A stretch of DNA of 64,000 nucleotides from Gigaspora rosea (GCA_003550325.1 QKWP01001235.1:25511-89510); one strand, 5' to 3'. Positions 20,486 through 33,126 are shown, counted from the first letter of the stretch. The notes: generated by a model from the letters alone, not told the origin. Translations and numbers: made by a program.

Positions 20486-21237
20486 AGCATAGCAGAAGTT
20501 CGTTTTGATTGGCTGTTATTAGGATAAATATGATTGGCGACGATCTTTTTTTTATATAGTCAATTGTAATTTTTAAAGTACTTTTAATAGTAAAAATCGT
20601 CGTGTCATATGAAACTTTTTTTTTGTAATACAAAACGTAACAACCAACTTTAGTCGTTGGTAGTTTACCTTCAAACTTATTGTTTTTTAACCTGAGATGC
20701 AATAAGATGCAGTAGTTCCAAAAACTAGATGAGAGGTGAATGTTTTGAAAGGTCGGAAGGTGGTTCGGCGGTCTAAACTACTGGTGAGTTGAAATTGAAA
20801 GACTCTGCTTCAACTAGTTTGTTTGTGTTTTTTTACGAAAAGTATAATTTTAAACTATTATTCTAAACCATATTTTAATATTTTGGATTATAATTTATTT
20901 AGTACAAGTATAGTTTGTGAATATGACGTTTATAACACAATAAGTGATAGTAATAGTAGTGTTAGGAATGGTCGCGTACGCGTTATTTAGTAGACGTTTA
21001 TATGTATTTATTGTGAAAAAAATAACAAAACCCTTGTAAAATTCAAATTAAAGTTGTTAATACAAAACTGAATTAGTATATTGTAAATTTATAATATGTC
21101 TTTAGAGTGTATTGACAAATTTTTTAAAAGTTCGAGAGTTATAAAATTTTTGTCCGGTACTCTATCCGGGGTATGATCGACATTTTTTCCGGGGTATCTT
21201 AACAACCAATCAAAACGAACTTCTGCTATGCTTTAGC
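20486..21237. mobile_element. inverted-repeat element, ~750 bp
   Basis: GCATAGCAGAAGTTCGTT at the left is repeated in complement at the right (about 21208-21237). The exact ends and target duplication could not be fixed. The weak open frame at 20442-20702 lies in the left repeat and is not supported as a gene. Confidence 0.5.
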
Positions 21238-21540
21238 GAAGGGCAAATAAGGAAATGATGATCCCGATCACGCATATATTAGTTTAGCCAATTAAAATTG
21301 TAAATTTTTATCATGTGAAAAGATCACGTGTTGATTAGCCAATCAATTCATAAATTTTTTTAAATGAAAAAAAAACGAAATTTAATTAAAATTTATTAAA
21401 ATTTATAGCTAAAGCTCAAAAAAATGCCGTTAAATGTTACTGCTAAATAATAGCATGTATTTATTAATTTAAATCGGGATTATTGACCTTTTCATAGTGC
21501 TTATTTTTTATTTATTTACAAAATCTAATAATCTATATGT

Positions 21541-21605
21541 TTAATTATACGTCTAATTATACGTCTAATTCTACGTCTAATTCTACGTCTAATTCTACGT
21601 CTATT
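21541..21605. repeat. 12-bp minisatellite
   Basis: Five to six tandem copies of TCTAATTCTACG with small variations. Confidence 0.85.
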
Positions 21606-22265
21606 CCTATATCTACTCAGATTTCTAATATCTAATACTATACTACCTTACACAGCTATCATTCTAATAAGAAACCTCTGCGATTTTAATACATCTTATC
21701 TATAAGCTTCTTTATCATATTATAAAAGCACCTACAATAATATTATTAATAAACCGCATAGTTAATTAACTTAATTCATATACTTCCAATTTTAAAGGAT
21801 ATCTATGCAAAACGTAAAATAAAAAAAATATACAAACTAAGTTCTTCACCCTACATTAACGTTATTAAGGCTTTTTTACATTTTTTTTTGTTCAATACGG
21901 AAGATTTTGTCAACGTAAGGATCGTAATTTACTTATAACTTCGGTAAGTAAAGTATAACTTGAAGGTCGAATGATTTAGAATGATTTAACTGATATTATT
22001 ATAGTATGATATGAAAACTTCAAGATATTAAGTACACTTTGCCAGGTTCACAGATGAGATAATCTACCCGAGCTTCCGAAAAAAGTACTGTAAAACGTAT
22101 AAAAAAAATTTCCGAATCAATTGTGTAACGATCTACAACTCGGGGCACTCGGGACGGTCCTACCTCGAAATTATAGTAAATTATCACGGGAAATCAAGGG
22201 TAGATCTGACCAATCATATACCCGAGCTTTCGGCCCTATATAATTTTGCCTCGAAATCAACATAT

Positions 22266-22505
22266 GGGGTTGAGTCAATAGAAATCAAGCAAATTTTTTA
22301 TAATAAAATTTTTTTAAGACTTTAAGCAATAGTGATTTAATAAAAACTTATCCAAATTTCATAAAAATTTTTTTAAACTCTATAAACTTGCAAAAATTAA
22401 TTTTTAAAAAAATTTTTACTAAATTGATTAAGTTTTTGTTATTTGTTGAAATTTTTAACAAAGGTATTAAAAAAATATTTGCTTGGTTTCTATTGACTCA
22501 GCTCC
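22266..22505. mobile_element. MITE-like element, ~240 bp
   Basis: Terminal inverted repeats of about 35 bp (left GGTTGAGTCAATAGAAATCA; right end complementary, TTTCTATTGACTCAGC), separated by AT-rich DNA that is itself partly palindromic. No coding capacity. Confidence 0.7.
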
Positions 22506-23806
22506 ATGTTTTACTAATAAAACTGCTAACCGACGTATTAAGTAAAATTGCTCGGATTGTGCAATAGTAGTTGGCAGTATTAAGCTAGTATTAATGCTCC
22601 GCAGGCTCGATCCGAGGTCTGAATCCGAATCGTCGGATTAGCTCGGGTTACACGCAATGCAAAATTTTTTGGACTAAGAGCAGAAGAGTGTCCAGACTCT
22701 TGCAATTTAAATTGCATTTTTATGCGATATAAGAAATTTTGACTATGCGATATCAGTGCAAAAAAAAAAAAATTAGGGGAGATAAGGAGGACAAATATAT
22801 TTATATTGATTAAATTTCGATTTTAATAATTAGTGAAAAAAATTACTATGCCATGTCGCAATTATTCAAAATTTTACATATTATGTGCATTAGGTTGAAT
22901 GCTATTTGCACGAATATCATTTGCATTTTATGTGTCTAAAATGTAATTGCACAAGTCTGGATACTCTACATTGAAGATGTGGATTACATAACAATGTATG
23001 GTCATAAGACATTGAAGATGTGGATTACCTAACAAAGTATCTGTATTAAACGTTGGATGATATATGCTGTACGTATGTACATACATACATAAATATATAC
23101 TATTAAAATTTTAATTTTAAATAACCGTTATTGTAATCTGATTGATCAAGTATATTGATTATAAATGATATTAAAACATAATAAATGCACTTAATTCTGT
23201 TTCTTGGAAAAGGTAAATTTAAAATATTTTGTTCTATTAAATATTTCAGATACTTAAAAAATGAATCCTAGGTAAGGCCAATATATCAAATGCGAATAAT
23301 AAAATTACTACATAATCATAGTGATTGGAAATTGTCACAGAATTTCCATTAATGCATTATAAGATAGATTCCCTTATCAGTCAGATGCATGTCACACCTG
23401 TTGATATATAAGTTTTAGGTTATAATAAAAATTATAATAAAAACACATAAATTTACTATAAACTTTAAGACTAACTTTATTTTAAACTTTAAGACTGACT
23501 TTATTTTCAACTTACACATTAACTTTTTTTCAAATTTTGGGATTAAGTATATCAAAAATAGTAGATTAAGGTTATTTAGAACACTTTTTTAAAATTTTGC
23601 AATTTGCATATTTTCATAATAAAATTTTTTAAAAAGAAAAAGAATTTTCTATTTGGACACTAGGTGTATTAACACTTAGTTATACAAACCAAATATAAAC
23701 TCTAATCAAAACATTGATTGAATTAAATGCACTTTGTAAATCATATACAGATTATTTTTTGTACAACAAAAATAAAGCAAAGAACAAAAAATTAATAGTA
23801 TTTTAA

Positions 23807-24261
23807 AGGTAGAGTGTATATAAATTATTTTCAATAATTATATGTAACTACTTATATAAATTACCCAATAAAGATATAAGCAAGGACTCATCTTAAAAAA
23901 AAATTATTTTCAATAATAGTAAAATTGTTGCATTATATAGCACAGCATACAAAAATTTGCTACTATATTAAATAAAATGTATTTTTTGTTTACATAAAAA
24001 AAAAACATATTTATGGTATTTTCAATATCTGAATTTTTATTTCAAAGCAAAGAATTTATTATTTTATATTTAATTTTTAAAAAATATGCCAAGAAGTTAG
24101 CAATAGTTGTGACAGAAAATTTTTTATGATAGACAAAACAAGTTAAAACTGTAAATAAAAATATCTAGAATATTCAATTATATATTGTATTAGATATTTT
24201 GTATTACTAACAATCATAACAATAAGTTTCTTAATAATTATAACATTATTACACTCTATCC
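23807..24261. mobile_element. TTAA-flanked inverted-repeat element, copy 1
   Basis: Ends AGGTAGAGTGTA and TACACTCTATCC, each bordered by TTAA (23803-23806, 24262-24265). An inverted second copy is at 33127-33643. A TTAA duplication is the hallmark of piggyBac-type transposition, but the terminal bases are not the usual piggyBac ones, so the class is tentative. It contains a tiny retrocopy at 23839-23900. Confidence 0.65.
23839..23900 (+). mobile_element. minute 5'-truncated retrocopy
   Basis: 62 bp with AATAAA and a terminal A run, flanked by the 17-bp direct repeat AAATTATTTTCAATAAT (23822-23838 and 23901-23917). The sister element at 33127-33643 has the site without this insert, which supports a retrotransposition event. 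Confidence 0.65.
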
Positions 24262-24383
24262 TTAAAATTTTGTTTATTCTAAAATAAGCTGAACCTTACC
24301 TTTGGGTATGAAAAAAAAGTTCTAAGGAGAGGACCAGAAATTAGCTGATTTTTTGAAGAATTAAAAAAAGTAAAAATAGTATA

Positions 24384-24739
24384 TAGTCAGACCTCTCTAA
24401 ATTCATAGTATCAGAACCATAATAAAAAATTAAGTTAAACATGTATTTAGAGAGGTTATTCATTTAGGAAGGTAAAAATCTATAAGTGTTATATTAGTTG
24501 GGTTCAAAAAAAGATATGCATTTAGGGAGGTTTTTACAGTCAAACCCTGCAATAGTCACATGCCAAAATTGGACTTACTATGTGCCTATTGTGAGATTGT
24601 GACTAAAGTGAGCTAAAATTTATATATAGTATACACATAATTAAATAGAAAAATTAAGGTGGCTATAGTGAAATTGTAACTAATGTGAATGTGACTATTG
24701 TGTGGTTATACTGTATATGCATTTAGAGAAGTCCGACTG
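24384..24739. mobile_element. middle MITE of the nest (Tc1/mariner-like)
   Basis: Inverted ends AGTCAGACCTCTCTAAAT and (complement) AGTCGGACTTCTCTAAAT, bordered by TA. Itself interrupted by the element at 24537-24713. Confidence 0.7.
24537..24713. mobile_element. inner MITE of the nest (Tc1/mariner-like)
   Basis: 177 bp with inverted ends starting CAGTCAAACC (right end complementary to CAGTATAACC), bordered by TA. AATAGTCACA-type repeats extend inward on both sides. No coding capacity. Confidence 0.75.
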
Positions 24740-25606
24740 TATGAAGATCTAACTAAAAAAAGAGGGATCAAAATTTTGGTCAAAATGAAATCAGCTAATT
24801 CCTGGTAGTGCTCTAAGAATATAAATTATACCAATGGAACTTGGAACTAACTGCATATATACTGCTGAAAATTCTAGCAGTATTAAGAAAACCAGTTAAA
24901 AAACAAAAGATCAAAGAGTTTAAATAGATAATCTAATATTGTATTAAAAACAGAGGGCTAGAGCTAATATTTATAGGGTTTACCAAAAATTAGTAAATAA
25001 TTTTTTTGATTAAAAATTTTTTTAAATTTGTTTATTTTTAACTTATAAGCAACTTAAACCTTTTTCTTATAATATAAAATTAAATAATAGAATTCTTATT
25101 TAAAATATTATCAAAAAAATTTTAATTAAATATTTTAAATTTTAAAAAAAGTAGATCATAACTGATAAGTATATTTATAGAAATTTTTTAGGCAAACTTG
25201 CCTGAAATTGCTTACAGTTTATGGGATAATAAACAACAAATTCAGAAAAAAACTTATAAAATTTTATAAGATTGTTTAATTTTGTATCTGAAAAGAATGA
25301 ACTTGAAGAGCACATATTACTTAATAATTAATTTGATTCCTTCCAGACCATTGGTTGTAGAAATTGTTGAATAACCAAGTTTTGAAACTTGTAATTTATT
25401 TAAAAACAATAATGAATTAGAAATTGATAACAAAAATTTGAATTAAATTTTTAAAATTATAAATTACCTCTAGACTAATAACATTATCATCCTATAATTA
25501 ATAATAAGCATTAATTAAAAAGAAATTCAATATATTAAATTAAAATATTAAAAGTTATGCATTTTAATAAAATAAAAAAGATTGAAAAATACTATATAAA
25601 ATATAC

Positions 25607-26740
25607 TCATTCATCATATAATATTTTATTAATATTCAGCTTCTTATTATCTATATAAATAGCAGAGTAACTGTTTTCCATATGCATAAATTGATTAATT
25701 AACTTTTTCCATGTAATTGGAGTATGAAGAATGGTAGCTTTTCCACCAACTTTTCTAATTAATTTTTCAGCTAAATCATTTTCTTCATTATTTGGAAATA
25801 CTATAAAGATTATTATTAAATTATTATTCTTCATTTCTAATCCTCTCAACTCTAACATTGCTTTCATGACTTCTTTTTCATTATCTTTATAAAGTCCAAT
25901 AAATGCTACATCATAAGCAGATTGATTATTCAATTCTCTATAACTTTTTTTTTGCTACACTAATACCTTCATCAAAGGTTTCAAATGCATCAATTTTTTT
26001 AATTGCTTTAAAATAATTCAACAATGCATTCCTTGTATCTTCAAGTGGGTGAATGATTAATATTCGTTTTTTTTTAATAACATGTGGTAATACGTAACTT
26101 ATTTGATCAAATTGAGTAGTATTTGATAATGAAGAAGTTATTGATAATAATTCGATATTCCATGTAAACCAAAATTTACTTCCTTTTCCTAAATGGCTTT
26201 CTACATCGATTTCTCCTCCATTAATTTCTACTAAACTTTTACAAATTGAAAGGCCAAGTCCTGTACCATCTTGCCTCTTAGTCATTGACATATCGTTTTG
26301 TGAATAGCTTTGCCATGCATAGTTTATATATTCTGGATTTATGCTATTATTATTAAATAAATTATTAGCTTGTATCATAGGCTTAATATATAAAATATAT
26401 AATACATGGCATAGAATACATAGAACTATAGAATATATTATCTTACCCAATGCCAGTGTCATATAATTCAACCAACAAATTTCCTTTTTTAATAATTTGA
26501 CCGTAAGTCTGTTTATTTTTGTCTTTATCAACGACATCTGATAATTGCATTGAAATTGTTACTACGATTTTACCCATGTTGGTAAATTTAATTCTAAGAA
26601 ATTAAGAATTATCATTAAATACAATTAATTAAGTTATGAAAATAAAAAAATATACGTATGTGTAAAAATAAATAGTTACGAATTTGACAATAAATTAGAC
26701 AAAACTTGTTTCAGTCTATTTAAAATAATAAAGGACAAAA
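25607..26740 (-). pseudogene. copy B exons: second HATPase and REC-like domain
   Basis: A 36-nt N-box exon (about 26680-26715), the exon ending DTGIG with a proper GTAAG donor (near 26447), then [17 protein letters not shown]2 [18 protein letters not shown] and the REC-like segment. A 4-base length difference near 25945 (a long T run) shifts the frame between GISVAKKKL and [14 protein letters not shown]. Remnants of the last REC follow near 25469-25493 (DDNVISLE, the acidic pair) and 25330-25400. Confidence 0.7.
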
Positions 26741-26801
26741 AAAAATGTAAGTAATAATCTTTTTTTTTACACATCTAAATAAGGAAGTACATTAATTCTA
26801 A

Positions 26802-27955
26802 TCACCTTTCAGGATCACTCTTAATATATCTTGGTAGCATATCTACCTTGCAATTTACAATTAATTCAATCCTTTTAGTTCCAGCCTTTTTTCCAAATGA
26901 CTCAATAGTACTCTCAAATAATTCTAATAAATCAAATGTTGTATTCATTAGAGTGATTTTTTGTGCTTCTAATTTTGCTACATCAAGAATGTCATTTACT
27001 ATAGATAAAACTATATCAGAGCCGCATGACATGATATTAATCATTTCTTTTTGATCAGTTATAAGGTTAGTACTATCGAAGGAAGAGAGAATGCCTATTA
27101 TCGCTCCTAGTGGTGTTCGTAACTCTATTACATATAAGAATGGATTAATAATGAATTAAGAAGAGATTAAGACTGGATTAAGAATGGATTAAAAAATAAG
27201 AAATAAAGTCAATTAACAAGATGAGAATAATATACCATGTGAAGTATTTGTTAATATTTGACTCTTCACCCTACTTGCAGCTTCTGCAGTTTTTATTTTA
27301 ATTTCATTTGCAGCATTCTTTTCTAACATGTAAGCATAAGTAATAGCTAAACTTATTTGATTCGATATTTGTTGTAATAGTTCTATTTCAAAATCAAGCC
27401 AAACAGAATTTGGAGATCTATGTACTTTTATCCATCCCCAACAAATGTTGTCCAAACTTATTTCTGCGGATAATAATGATACATTTTTACAAAAATTATC
27501 GCAATATACATCTAAAAAGACATCTATTCCTGAATTATTATCCAAAGATTTTTGTAAATTTGCTAATGTTTGTGATTTATCTTTAATGACGTCGTTTAAT
27601 TTAATTGATTGGTTCGGTGTTATATTTTTCTGGTCTTCATATAAAGCAGCTATTTTATTTTTAAATCCAGATTGGTCATTTGTAACTATAAATATTCTTT
27701 CAATTGGTAATCTATGATGGATTTCTTTAACAATATTTAACAATGTTTCATTCATATCTAAACCAGAAAGAATCTTATTTGATATTGAAAGTAGTAACTG
27801 TTTAGTTCCTTCCTGTTTAGATTGTTGGAATGATATTTTACGACGAAGAATTGAGAGCTCAATATTAGCACGAATACGCGCAACTAATTCTTGGGCAGAA
27901 AATGGTTTTACTAAATAGTCATCTGCTCCTCTATCCAACCCTTAAGTAACAAAAA
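26802..27955 (-). pseudogene. copy B exons: REC1 end, GAF2, second HisKA
   Basis: The exon starting near 27950 gives GLDRGADDYLVKPFSAQELV (conserved Lys), a GAF domain (IERIFIVTNDQSGF, ICWGWIKVHRSP) and the signalling helix ending TNTSH. The intron 27125-27235 splits the H-box exactly as in copy A, and the next exon starts ELRTPLGAI and ends IKSDPER. No stop or frameshift is visible in this part, so GAF2 and HisKA2 are intact in both copies. Confidence 0.75.
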
Positions 27956-28018
27956 ATCCAAAATTGATATAGAAAATAGAATAATTCATTTGATAATTTA
28001 ATAATTTAATAAATTTAC

Positions 28019-28140
28019 CTTCGACTTTACAATCTTCACTAGCTTTTGCAGATAGTAGTATTACGGGAATCAATCGTGTTTTTACATTAGATCTTAAAAA
28101 ACTAATAACTCGTACCCATTCATATTTGGCATCATGACAT
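28019..28140 (-). CDS. copy B REC1 phospho-acceptor exon (absent from copy A)
   Basis: A 122-nt exon with AG before and GT after it reads DVMMPNMNGYELLVFLRSNV, then RLIPVILLSAKASEDCKVEG. The Asp in DVMMP is the expected phospho-acceptor and the Ser after the LL strand is the usual switch position. Both ends are in codon phase 1, so skipping or deleting the exon keeps the frame. Confidence 0.8.
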
Positions 28141-28412
28141 CTATTAAATTTAAATAACAATAATGGTAATGCAATTCAATAAATATTATTGTCATGTATA
28201 AGATATATTAAAATAGAAAATTCTCACCGCTAAGGATTAAGTCAGGTATTTTTTTAAGTTTCTTTAAAACTCGTATAGCATCTTGGCCGTCGCAAGCACG
28301 AAATACGTCAGATTCATTTAAAAGATCTGCCAGATAATCTCTATAAGCACGTCAATAATTATATAATCATAATCAATATAATTTCGAATTTATTTATAAA
28401 AGCGACTAATAT

Positions 28413-29835
28413 TTACCGCATATCATTATTATCATCGACAAGTAAAATTTGATATTTCTTTGCATTAACAGTAGAGTCATGAGACACGATATCATCCGCT
28501 AAAATTTTATCAATATCCATATCCTGATCATCTATTATTTCATTTTGAACTTCACGTGTATTATGTATTATCCATTGAGAACTTTCTTCTAAATAAAGTT
28601 GTCGATTATTGTATAATTCCCGACCACTAACTATTGGATTTTCCAAAATAATTTGATTTGTTGATAAGTGTTCGTGGCCTATTGGAAACCAACATTTAAA
28701 TGTCGTTCCTTGATTTACTACAGAAGTTACAGTGATATCTCCACCATGGCATGTAATAAATTCTTTTACAAGAGCGAGTCCTATTCCAGTGCCTTCATGA
28801 CTACGCGAGTTTTGAGATACTACACGATAAAAGCGTTGAAATAGATTTGGAAGGGCTATATTCGGAATGCCAACTCCTAAATTATTAATAGTGTTAGTAA
28901 AAAAAAAAATGAAATTATCTAGTTTAATAAGTCAGAAAGTGAATATCTATTAACCTGTATCTGATACTTCAAGAACTGCCATCTTTTTATTATCTTTGTG
29001 ATCAAGATATAAACGAATAGTTACGCGACCTTTCCAAGTATGCTTTAATGCATTTGAACCTTTTTAACAAGTAAAATATAATACAATAAACGCTACATGT
29101 TTTAATGAATGAAATTTGCGAAAAAATTTTTACACATATTTTTTTTATAAAACGCATACAAAGGTTAAATACTATTGTTTCATACATATCATGATCCAAA
29201 TAAATCTTATCTCCCATGTCTTGATTAAATTTTTTGAAGATGGAATATCAATAACATATTCCAAACCTAATGTTTCGGCCATATTTTTAAAGTTCGAAAC
29301 TAATTCTTGAGTAAATTCAGCTATATTAGTTTCACGATAATCCACTTTTAACTTATCAGCCTCTATATTTGAAAACTGTATAAGAGACGAATTTTCTTTA
29401 ATATAATAGTTTTTGGAAATTAAATGCAATTGTTATTTAAATCTTATTATTAAAAACTTTATAACTTACTTGTAACAAAGAGTTAATAAGCTTAAGCAAT
29501 CGATGAGAGTTACGTCGTATAAGTTGAATATGTGACATCATTGGTGTTTCTTTTGGGCATGTAGTAATTATGTCATCAAGTGGTGAAAGCATTAAAGTTG
29601 ACGGTGCTGGAATGGAGATTAAGTCATTATCATTAGGTCTATTTAAGCAATAAATTTCTCAAAAAAAATTCATTTTATGGATAATAAATAAATCAATACT
29701 TTTTAATTCATGACTAATGCCTTGAAAGAACAAGACTTATTGGCGATTTAAATCAGCTAATACTCTAGATCGCATCTTTTCCTCTTCAATTGTTTTTGCA
29801 TGTAGCAAAAATGCATTCATGTGACTTAAGGTTAA
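28413..29835 (-). pseudogene. copy B exons 7-11: first HisKA and HATPase
   Basis: Exon 7 (29700-29835) reads LLHAKTIEEEKMRSRVLADL, NRQ, then TAA (29737-29739), then VLFFQGISHELK; copy A has AAA at the stop. Exon 8 (29470-29606) completes the H-box with TPSTLML, a Leu-to-Ser change next to TP. Exon 9 (29160-29375) is one base shorter than in A, which breaks the frame before the N-box. Downstream, G1, F and G2 motifs and the acidic linker ending KKYQILLVDDNNDMR remain readable. Confidence 0.7.
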
Positions 29836-29943
29836 CTAACAAATTATATGTAATTACAATAAGTTTTTTCTTTTAATGAATAGAGTATAAACAATAAAAT
29901 TTATAATCACGACAATAATGTAATAATGTGAAACTTTGCATAC

Positions 29944-30431
29944 TTTTAAAAATTCCATATACTTCTCATCAAGTGTACAGCGTGGATTGATACCACAAAT
30001 CAATATAGCAGATAATACTCGGCCTTCGCCAAGGGAAATTTTTGTCAATAAGAGTACAGCCTGAGAATCATCTTTTAAAAGAATTTTTATATGTCCCCCT
30101 TCCTTTAATAATAAGGATATTGGCCAGGAATCACATTTTAAAAACGAATAAGTAGCATTATATCGTTTTAATTCTATATAAGTATCGTAGATTTTATTAG
30201 CATCTTTAGCTAAATCAATTATTTCAAGGGTTTCAGTTAAATAATCAGGAAATTTCCATCCAGTTTTATCGTCATAATCAAAGGTAGTAGCAATTAGACG
30301 TGCAATTGAACAACCAGAACCAGAGTTTGATTTATGATCGACAAAATAAATTAAAGCATAAGGAACGTCAGCATTATTACCACTTAATACTTTTGTTACA
30401 ATCTGACAGGCGTCTTCTAAGGACGTGACCT
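29944..30431 (-). pseudogene. copy B exon 6: GAF domain
   Basis: 488 nt, exactly as in copy A, open throughout as far as I can read and ending CGINPRCTLDEKYMEFLK. It is the best-preserved exon of copy B. There is no tandem duplication here, which shows that the duplication in copy A came later or is an assembly effect. Confidence 0.68.
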
Positions 30432-30495
30432 CTTCAAAGAAACATTAAGTCAAAATAAATACGCGTTAATAGATAAAAAGATAATTATGAGGATA

Positions 30496-30766
30496 GTGAT
30501 TTGAACAGGTTGGGCTATAATCGGTTGACCGACCCGAACCGAATAAATTTCGGGCAACCGGTTGAGTAAATGCTTAATCGGTTGACAAAATGTAAATGAC
30601 ATCATAAAGAGCAAAGATCCTGAAAGTTCCGAAAAGAAAATGAATGAACATAATAGACGAGCAAGGCCGAGACAAGACTAAAACTTGGAGTAATCTTAAT
30701 CGGTTGACACCAAATATTTCGGTTCGGTTAACCGATTAAGGAAAATTTTCTCGGTTCAAATCACTA
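30496..30766. mobile_element. MITE in copy B intron 5
   Basis: Inverted ends GTGATTTGAAC / GTTCAAATCAC, flanked by the 10-bp direct repeat TATGAGGATA (30486-30495, 30767-30776). Inside are inverted runs of CGGTTGAC and GGTTAACCGATTAAG. The plan is like the 181-336 element (short ends, CGGTT-rich inner arms, long target duplication). The same intron of copy A lacks it. Confidence 0.8.
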
Positions 30767-30892
30767 TATGAGGATAATAAATGTCGCGGCTGATCGTGAA
30801 ATTCAAATGTTAGCCAATAGGTTTTATAGATTTCATGATCATCCAAATTTCACGATCAGCGATCAATAATAAATATAATAAGCAATACTAAC

Positions 30893-31711
30893 CAGAAATC
30901 CGACGACCAAATTCATTAAGTATTTTTAATCTTCGAGCATTCAAAACTTTTTGAGTAGTTTCTAGTCCCATAGCAAGAATAGCACAAACGGAGCCATCAG
31001 ATTGAATAACTGGACTAAAAGTATGATTAAAGAAACAGTCTTCTGGATAACCATCACGTTCTAGTGGGTAGCAAGCATCATCAAAGAAGATACCTTTTCC
31101 AGATATCCTTATACTACAATTATGTTAATTGTAATTTAAAAGTCTAAATATTAAAAAAAAAATTTCTTTAAAAACATTACACAACTTACCTTTCAAATTG
31201 TGAATTAAAACTATCATATACTTCAGGCCAAGTTTCTCTAAATGGTTTTCCTAGTTCTATTTAATAATTAATAATTAAAAGGATATTAATTATACTATAA
31301 ATACATGGCACAAAATTATTTAATTAACCTTGTTGACACGAAGATTTCGATTTAAACAATGGGTTCCACGCTATATACGTGAATAGAAATAGTTTAGAAG
31401 TTAATCAAGTAAAGAAAAGAATTTTAAAATTAGTTACCTTGATTATATATTGTAATCCAATCGGGATAAATACAAATATAGGCGGGAAATGCAGAATGAA
31501 GAAGGCACAGATTCCGAAATTGTCATGAATTGAATTAAAATTTTACGATTTAAATATATATATCAGTAAATTACCAGAGCATTTTTGAGAGCAGGATCCC
31601 ATGAGTCGATAGGACCAAGGACAGTTGACGACCAGTCATAACCATAGACCATTTTGACAAAGGCTTGTTCTTCATTTTCAATATTACCGCTGTAGTCTAA
31701 GGTAGTGACAT
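30893..31711 (-). pseudogene. copy B exons 1-5: N-terminus and PAS domain
   Basis: ATG 31711-31709 is in the same place as in copy A, but a one-base loss makes the fifth codon TAG. An in-frame Met further on (MVYGYDWSSTVLGPIDSW) could rescue initiation. Exon 2 begins after GG where copy A has the AG acceptor, and carries an extra codon. Exon 5 (30893-31113) is intact and the same length as in A (221 nt): DGYPEDCFFNHTFSPVIQS ... RRLKILNEFGRRIS. Confidence 0.7.
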
Positions 31712-32360
31712 ATCAACTAAAAAATGTAGTGTCTAAATTTCAAAAGAAATTTATAAATTATCGACTAATAAACAAAATATTTATTTAATGTGTAGATGCG
31801 ACTTTTATGTTCGGATCAAATATAAGACTTTATATGTTAATTGAGCCTATGTAATTAACGAGAATGTTAACGTTATTTTCAGTTTCGTATAAATAAACCC
31901 TACGTACGTACGTACGTACAGTACATACTCAATTAGGTATCACCAAAGTTATTATTCAGGTATTTGCTTAATTAAGTTATATATTTGTTGTATATAATAT
32001 TATATTATAAAGCTATAGCACCATAGTTAAAGATGGACACCAATGCGCTTAAATGCATGCATGCGCAATTTTATACTAATATGCCCAAATTTGATTTCAA
32101 TAATATCAGTATGAGCCAGTGTCTGAAATTCAATTTTTAAATTAGTTGCGGGCTGCAACTAAATAAAAAAAATAGTTGCGGATTATAAGAATTTATAAAA
32201 ATTTAGTTGCGCGTATAAGAATTTATAAGTAAAATTTGCAAATTTATGTGCGGAATTTGCACATGCACTTCAGATTTTTGATTGCGGAAATTTAAAATTT
32301 GTTGCGGTCCGCAGACTCCGCAACCCAATTTCAGACACTGGTATGAGCTTATCTTAGGTG
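31712..32360. other. non-coding flank of copy B
   Basis: Similar to the DNA upstream of copy A (about 15.5-15.8 kb), including GCTATAGCACCATAGTTA; part of the segmental duplication. A short inverted pair (CAGTGTCTGAAAT at about 32118, complement at about 32330) suggests one more small inserted element. No gene seen. Confidence 0.5.
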
Positions 32361-32370
32361 TAAAATAGAG

Positions 32371-32690
32371 TAGGTGAAACTGGTGAAACTGGTGCACCGA
32401 TGGTTAATAGCCAAATTGGTGAAACTGGTGAAACGGTGATATTGGTGAAACTGGTGGTATTGGTGAAACTGGTGGTAGTGATGAAACTGGTGTTGTGATG
32501 AAACTGGTAATATTGGTAAAACTGGTAACATTGGTGAAACTGTTAATATTGGTGAAACTGTGATATTGTTAAACTGGTAAATACTAATATTACCAGTTTT
32601 ACCAATATTATAGTTTTACTAATATTACCAGTTTCACCAACACTACCAGTTTCACCACTATCACCAATATTGATTGGTGATTGGTGAAAA
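32371..32690. repeat. 9-bp minisatellite folding back on itself
   Basis: Tandem GGTGAAACT and GGTAATATT units on the left continue as their complements (AGTTTCACC, AATATTACC) on the right, so the array forms a hairpin. A shorter relative is at about 18748-18830. The open frames across it are artefacts of the repeat. Confidence 0.85.
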
Positions 32691-33126
32691 TTGGAGATTA
32701 GTTTGTCTGCAATTCTTCTGGTGCAAAATGCCTATTCTAAAAAAACATATACATACTATAGTTCTGGATATTACCAAATTTGGATTATGTAAATCATATC
32801 CTTTTTTGTGCATTTAAAAAATTTTTGATACTTCCATTTAAGTTTATAGCTATTCTACTACTATTCTATACTAGTCTATAGGGCTAAATTTATATCAATC
32901 ATCATTTGTTTACTGATTTGGTAAACAACTATATTATAAAGCCCTAGAATTACAAGAAATTCCTAAACTATGTATCAATAAGACTATTTATATTGGAATT
33001 ACAGTAATTCAAAAATTTATTATTAACATGTTCATGATTCTGCTACTGGCTATATTAATATATAAATTGATTCTAGAGTATTCTTTACTATGTATAAATC
33101 AATTTTCATATTTGGGAATCACTTAA

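Larger units (their letters stand above)
24326..24813. mobile_element. outer MITE of a three-level nest
   Basis: Inverted ends GGAGAGGACCAGAAATTAGC and (complement) GAGCACTACCAGGAATTAGC, bordered by TAA on both sides. An uninterrupted relative is at 33390-33517. The interior is split by the element at 24384-24739. Confidence 0.7.
25270..31711 (-). pseudogene. dual hybrid histidine kinase, copy B (whole locus)
   Basis: Paralogue of the locus at 8218-15375, in the same orientation, with the same exon-intron pattern and high nucleotide identity. Domain order is PAS - GAF - HisKA - HATPase - REC - GAF - HisKA - HATPase - REC-like, with only traces of the last REC. Lesions: a one-base loss just after the start codon giving TAG at 31697-31699; AG to GG at the acceptor of exon 2 (about 31514); a nonsense TAA at 29737-29739, eight codons before the H-box; a one-base loss near 29233 in the first HATPase exon; and a 4-base difference near 25945 in the REC-like domain. 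B retains two things A has lost: the REC1 phospho-Asp exon and the DTGIG splice donor. It is almost certainly a pseudogene. Confidence 0.82.

Noticed and set aside
32203-32531. Two His/Phe/Gln-rich frames on minus
   Set aside because: Direct translation of the GGTGAAACT minisatellite.
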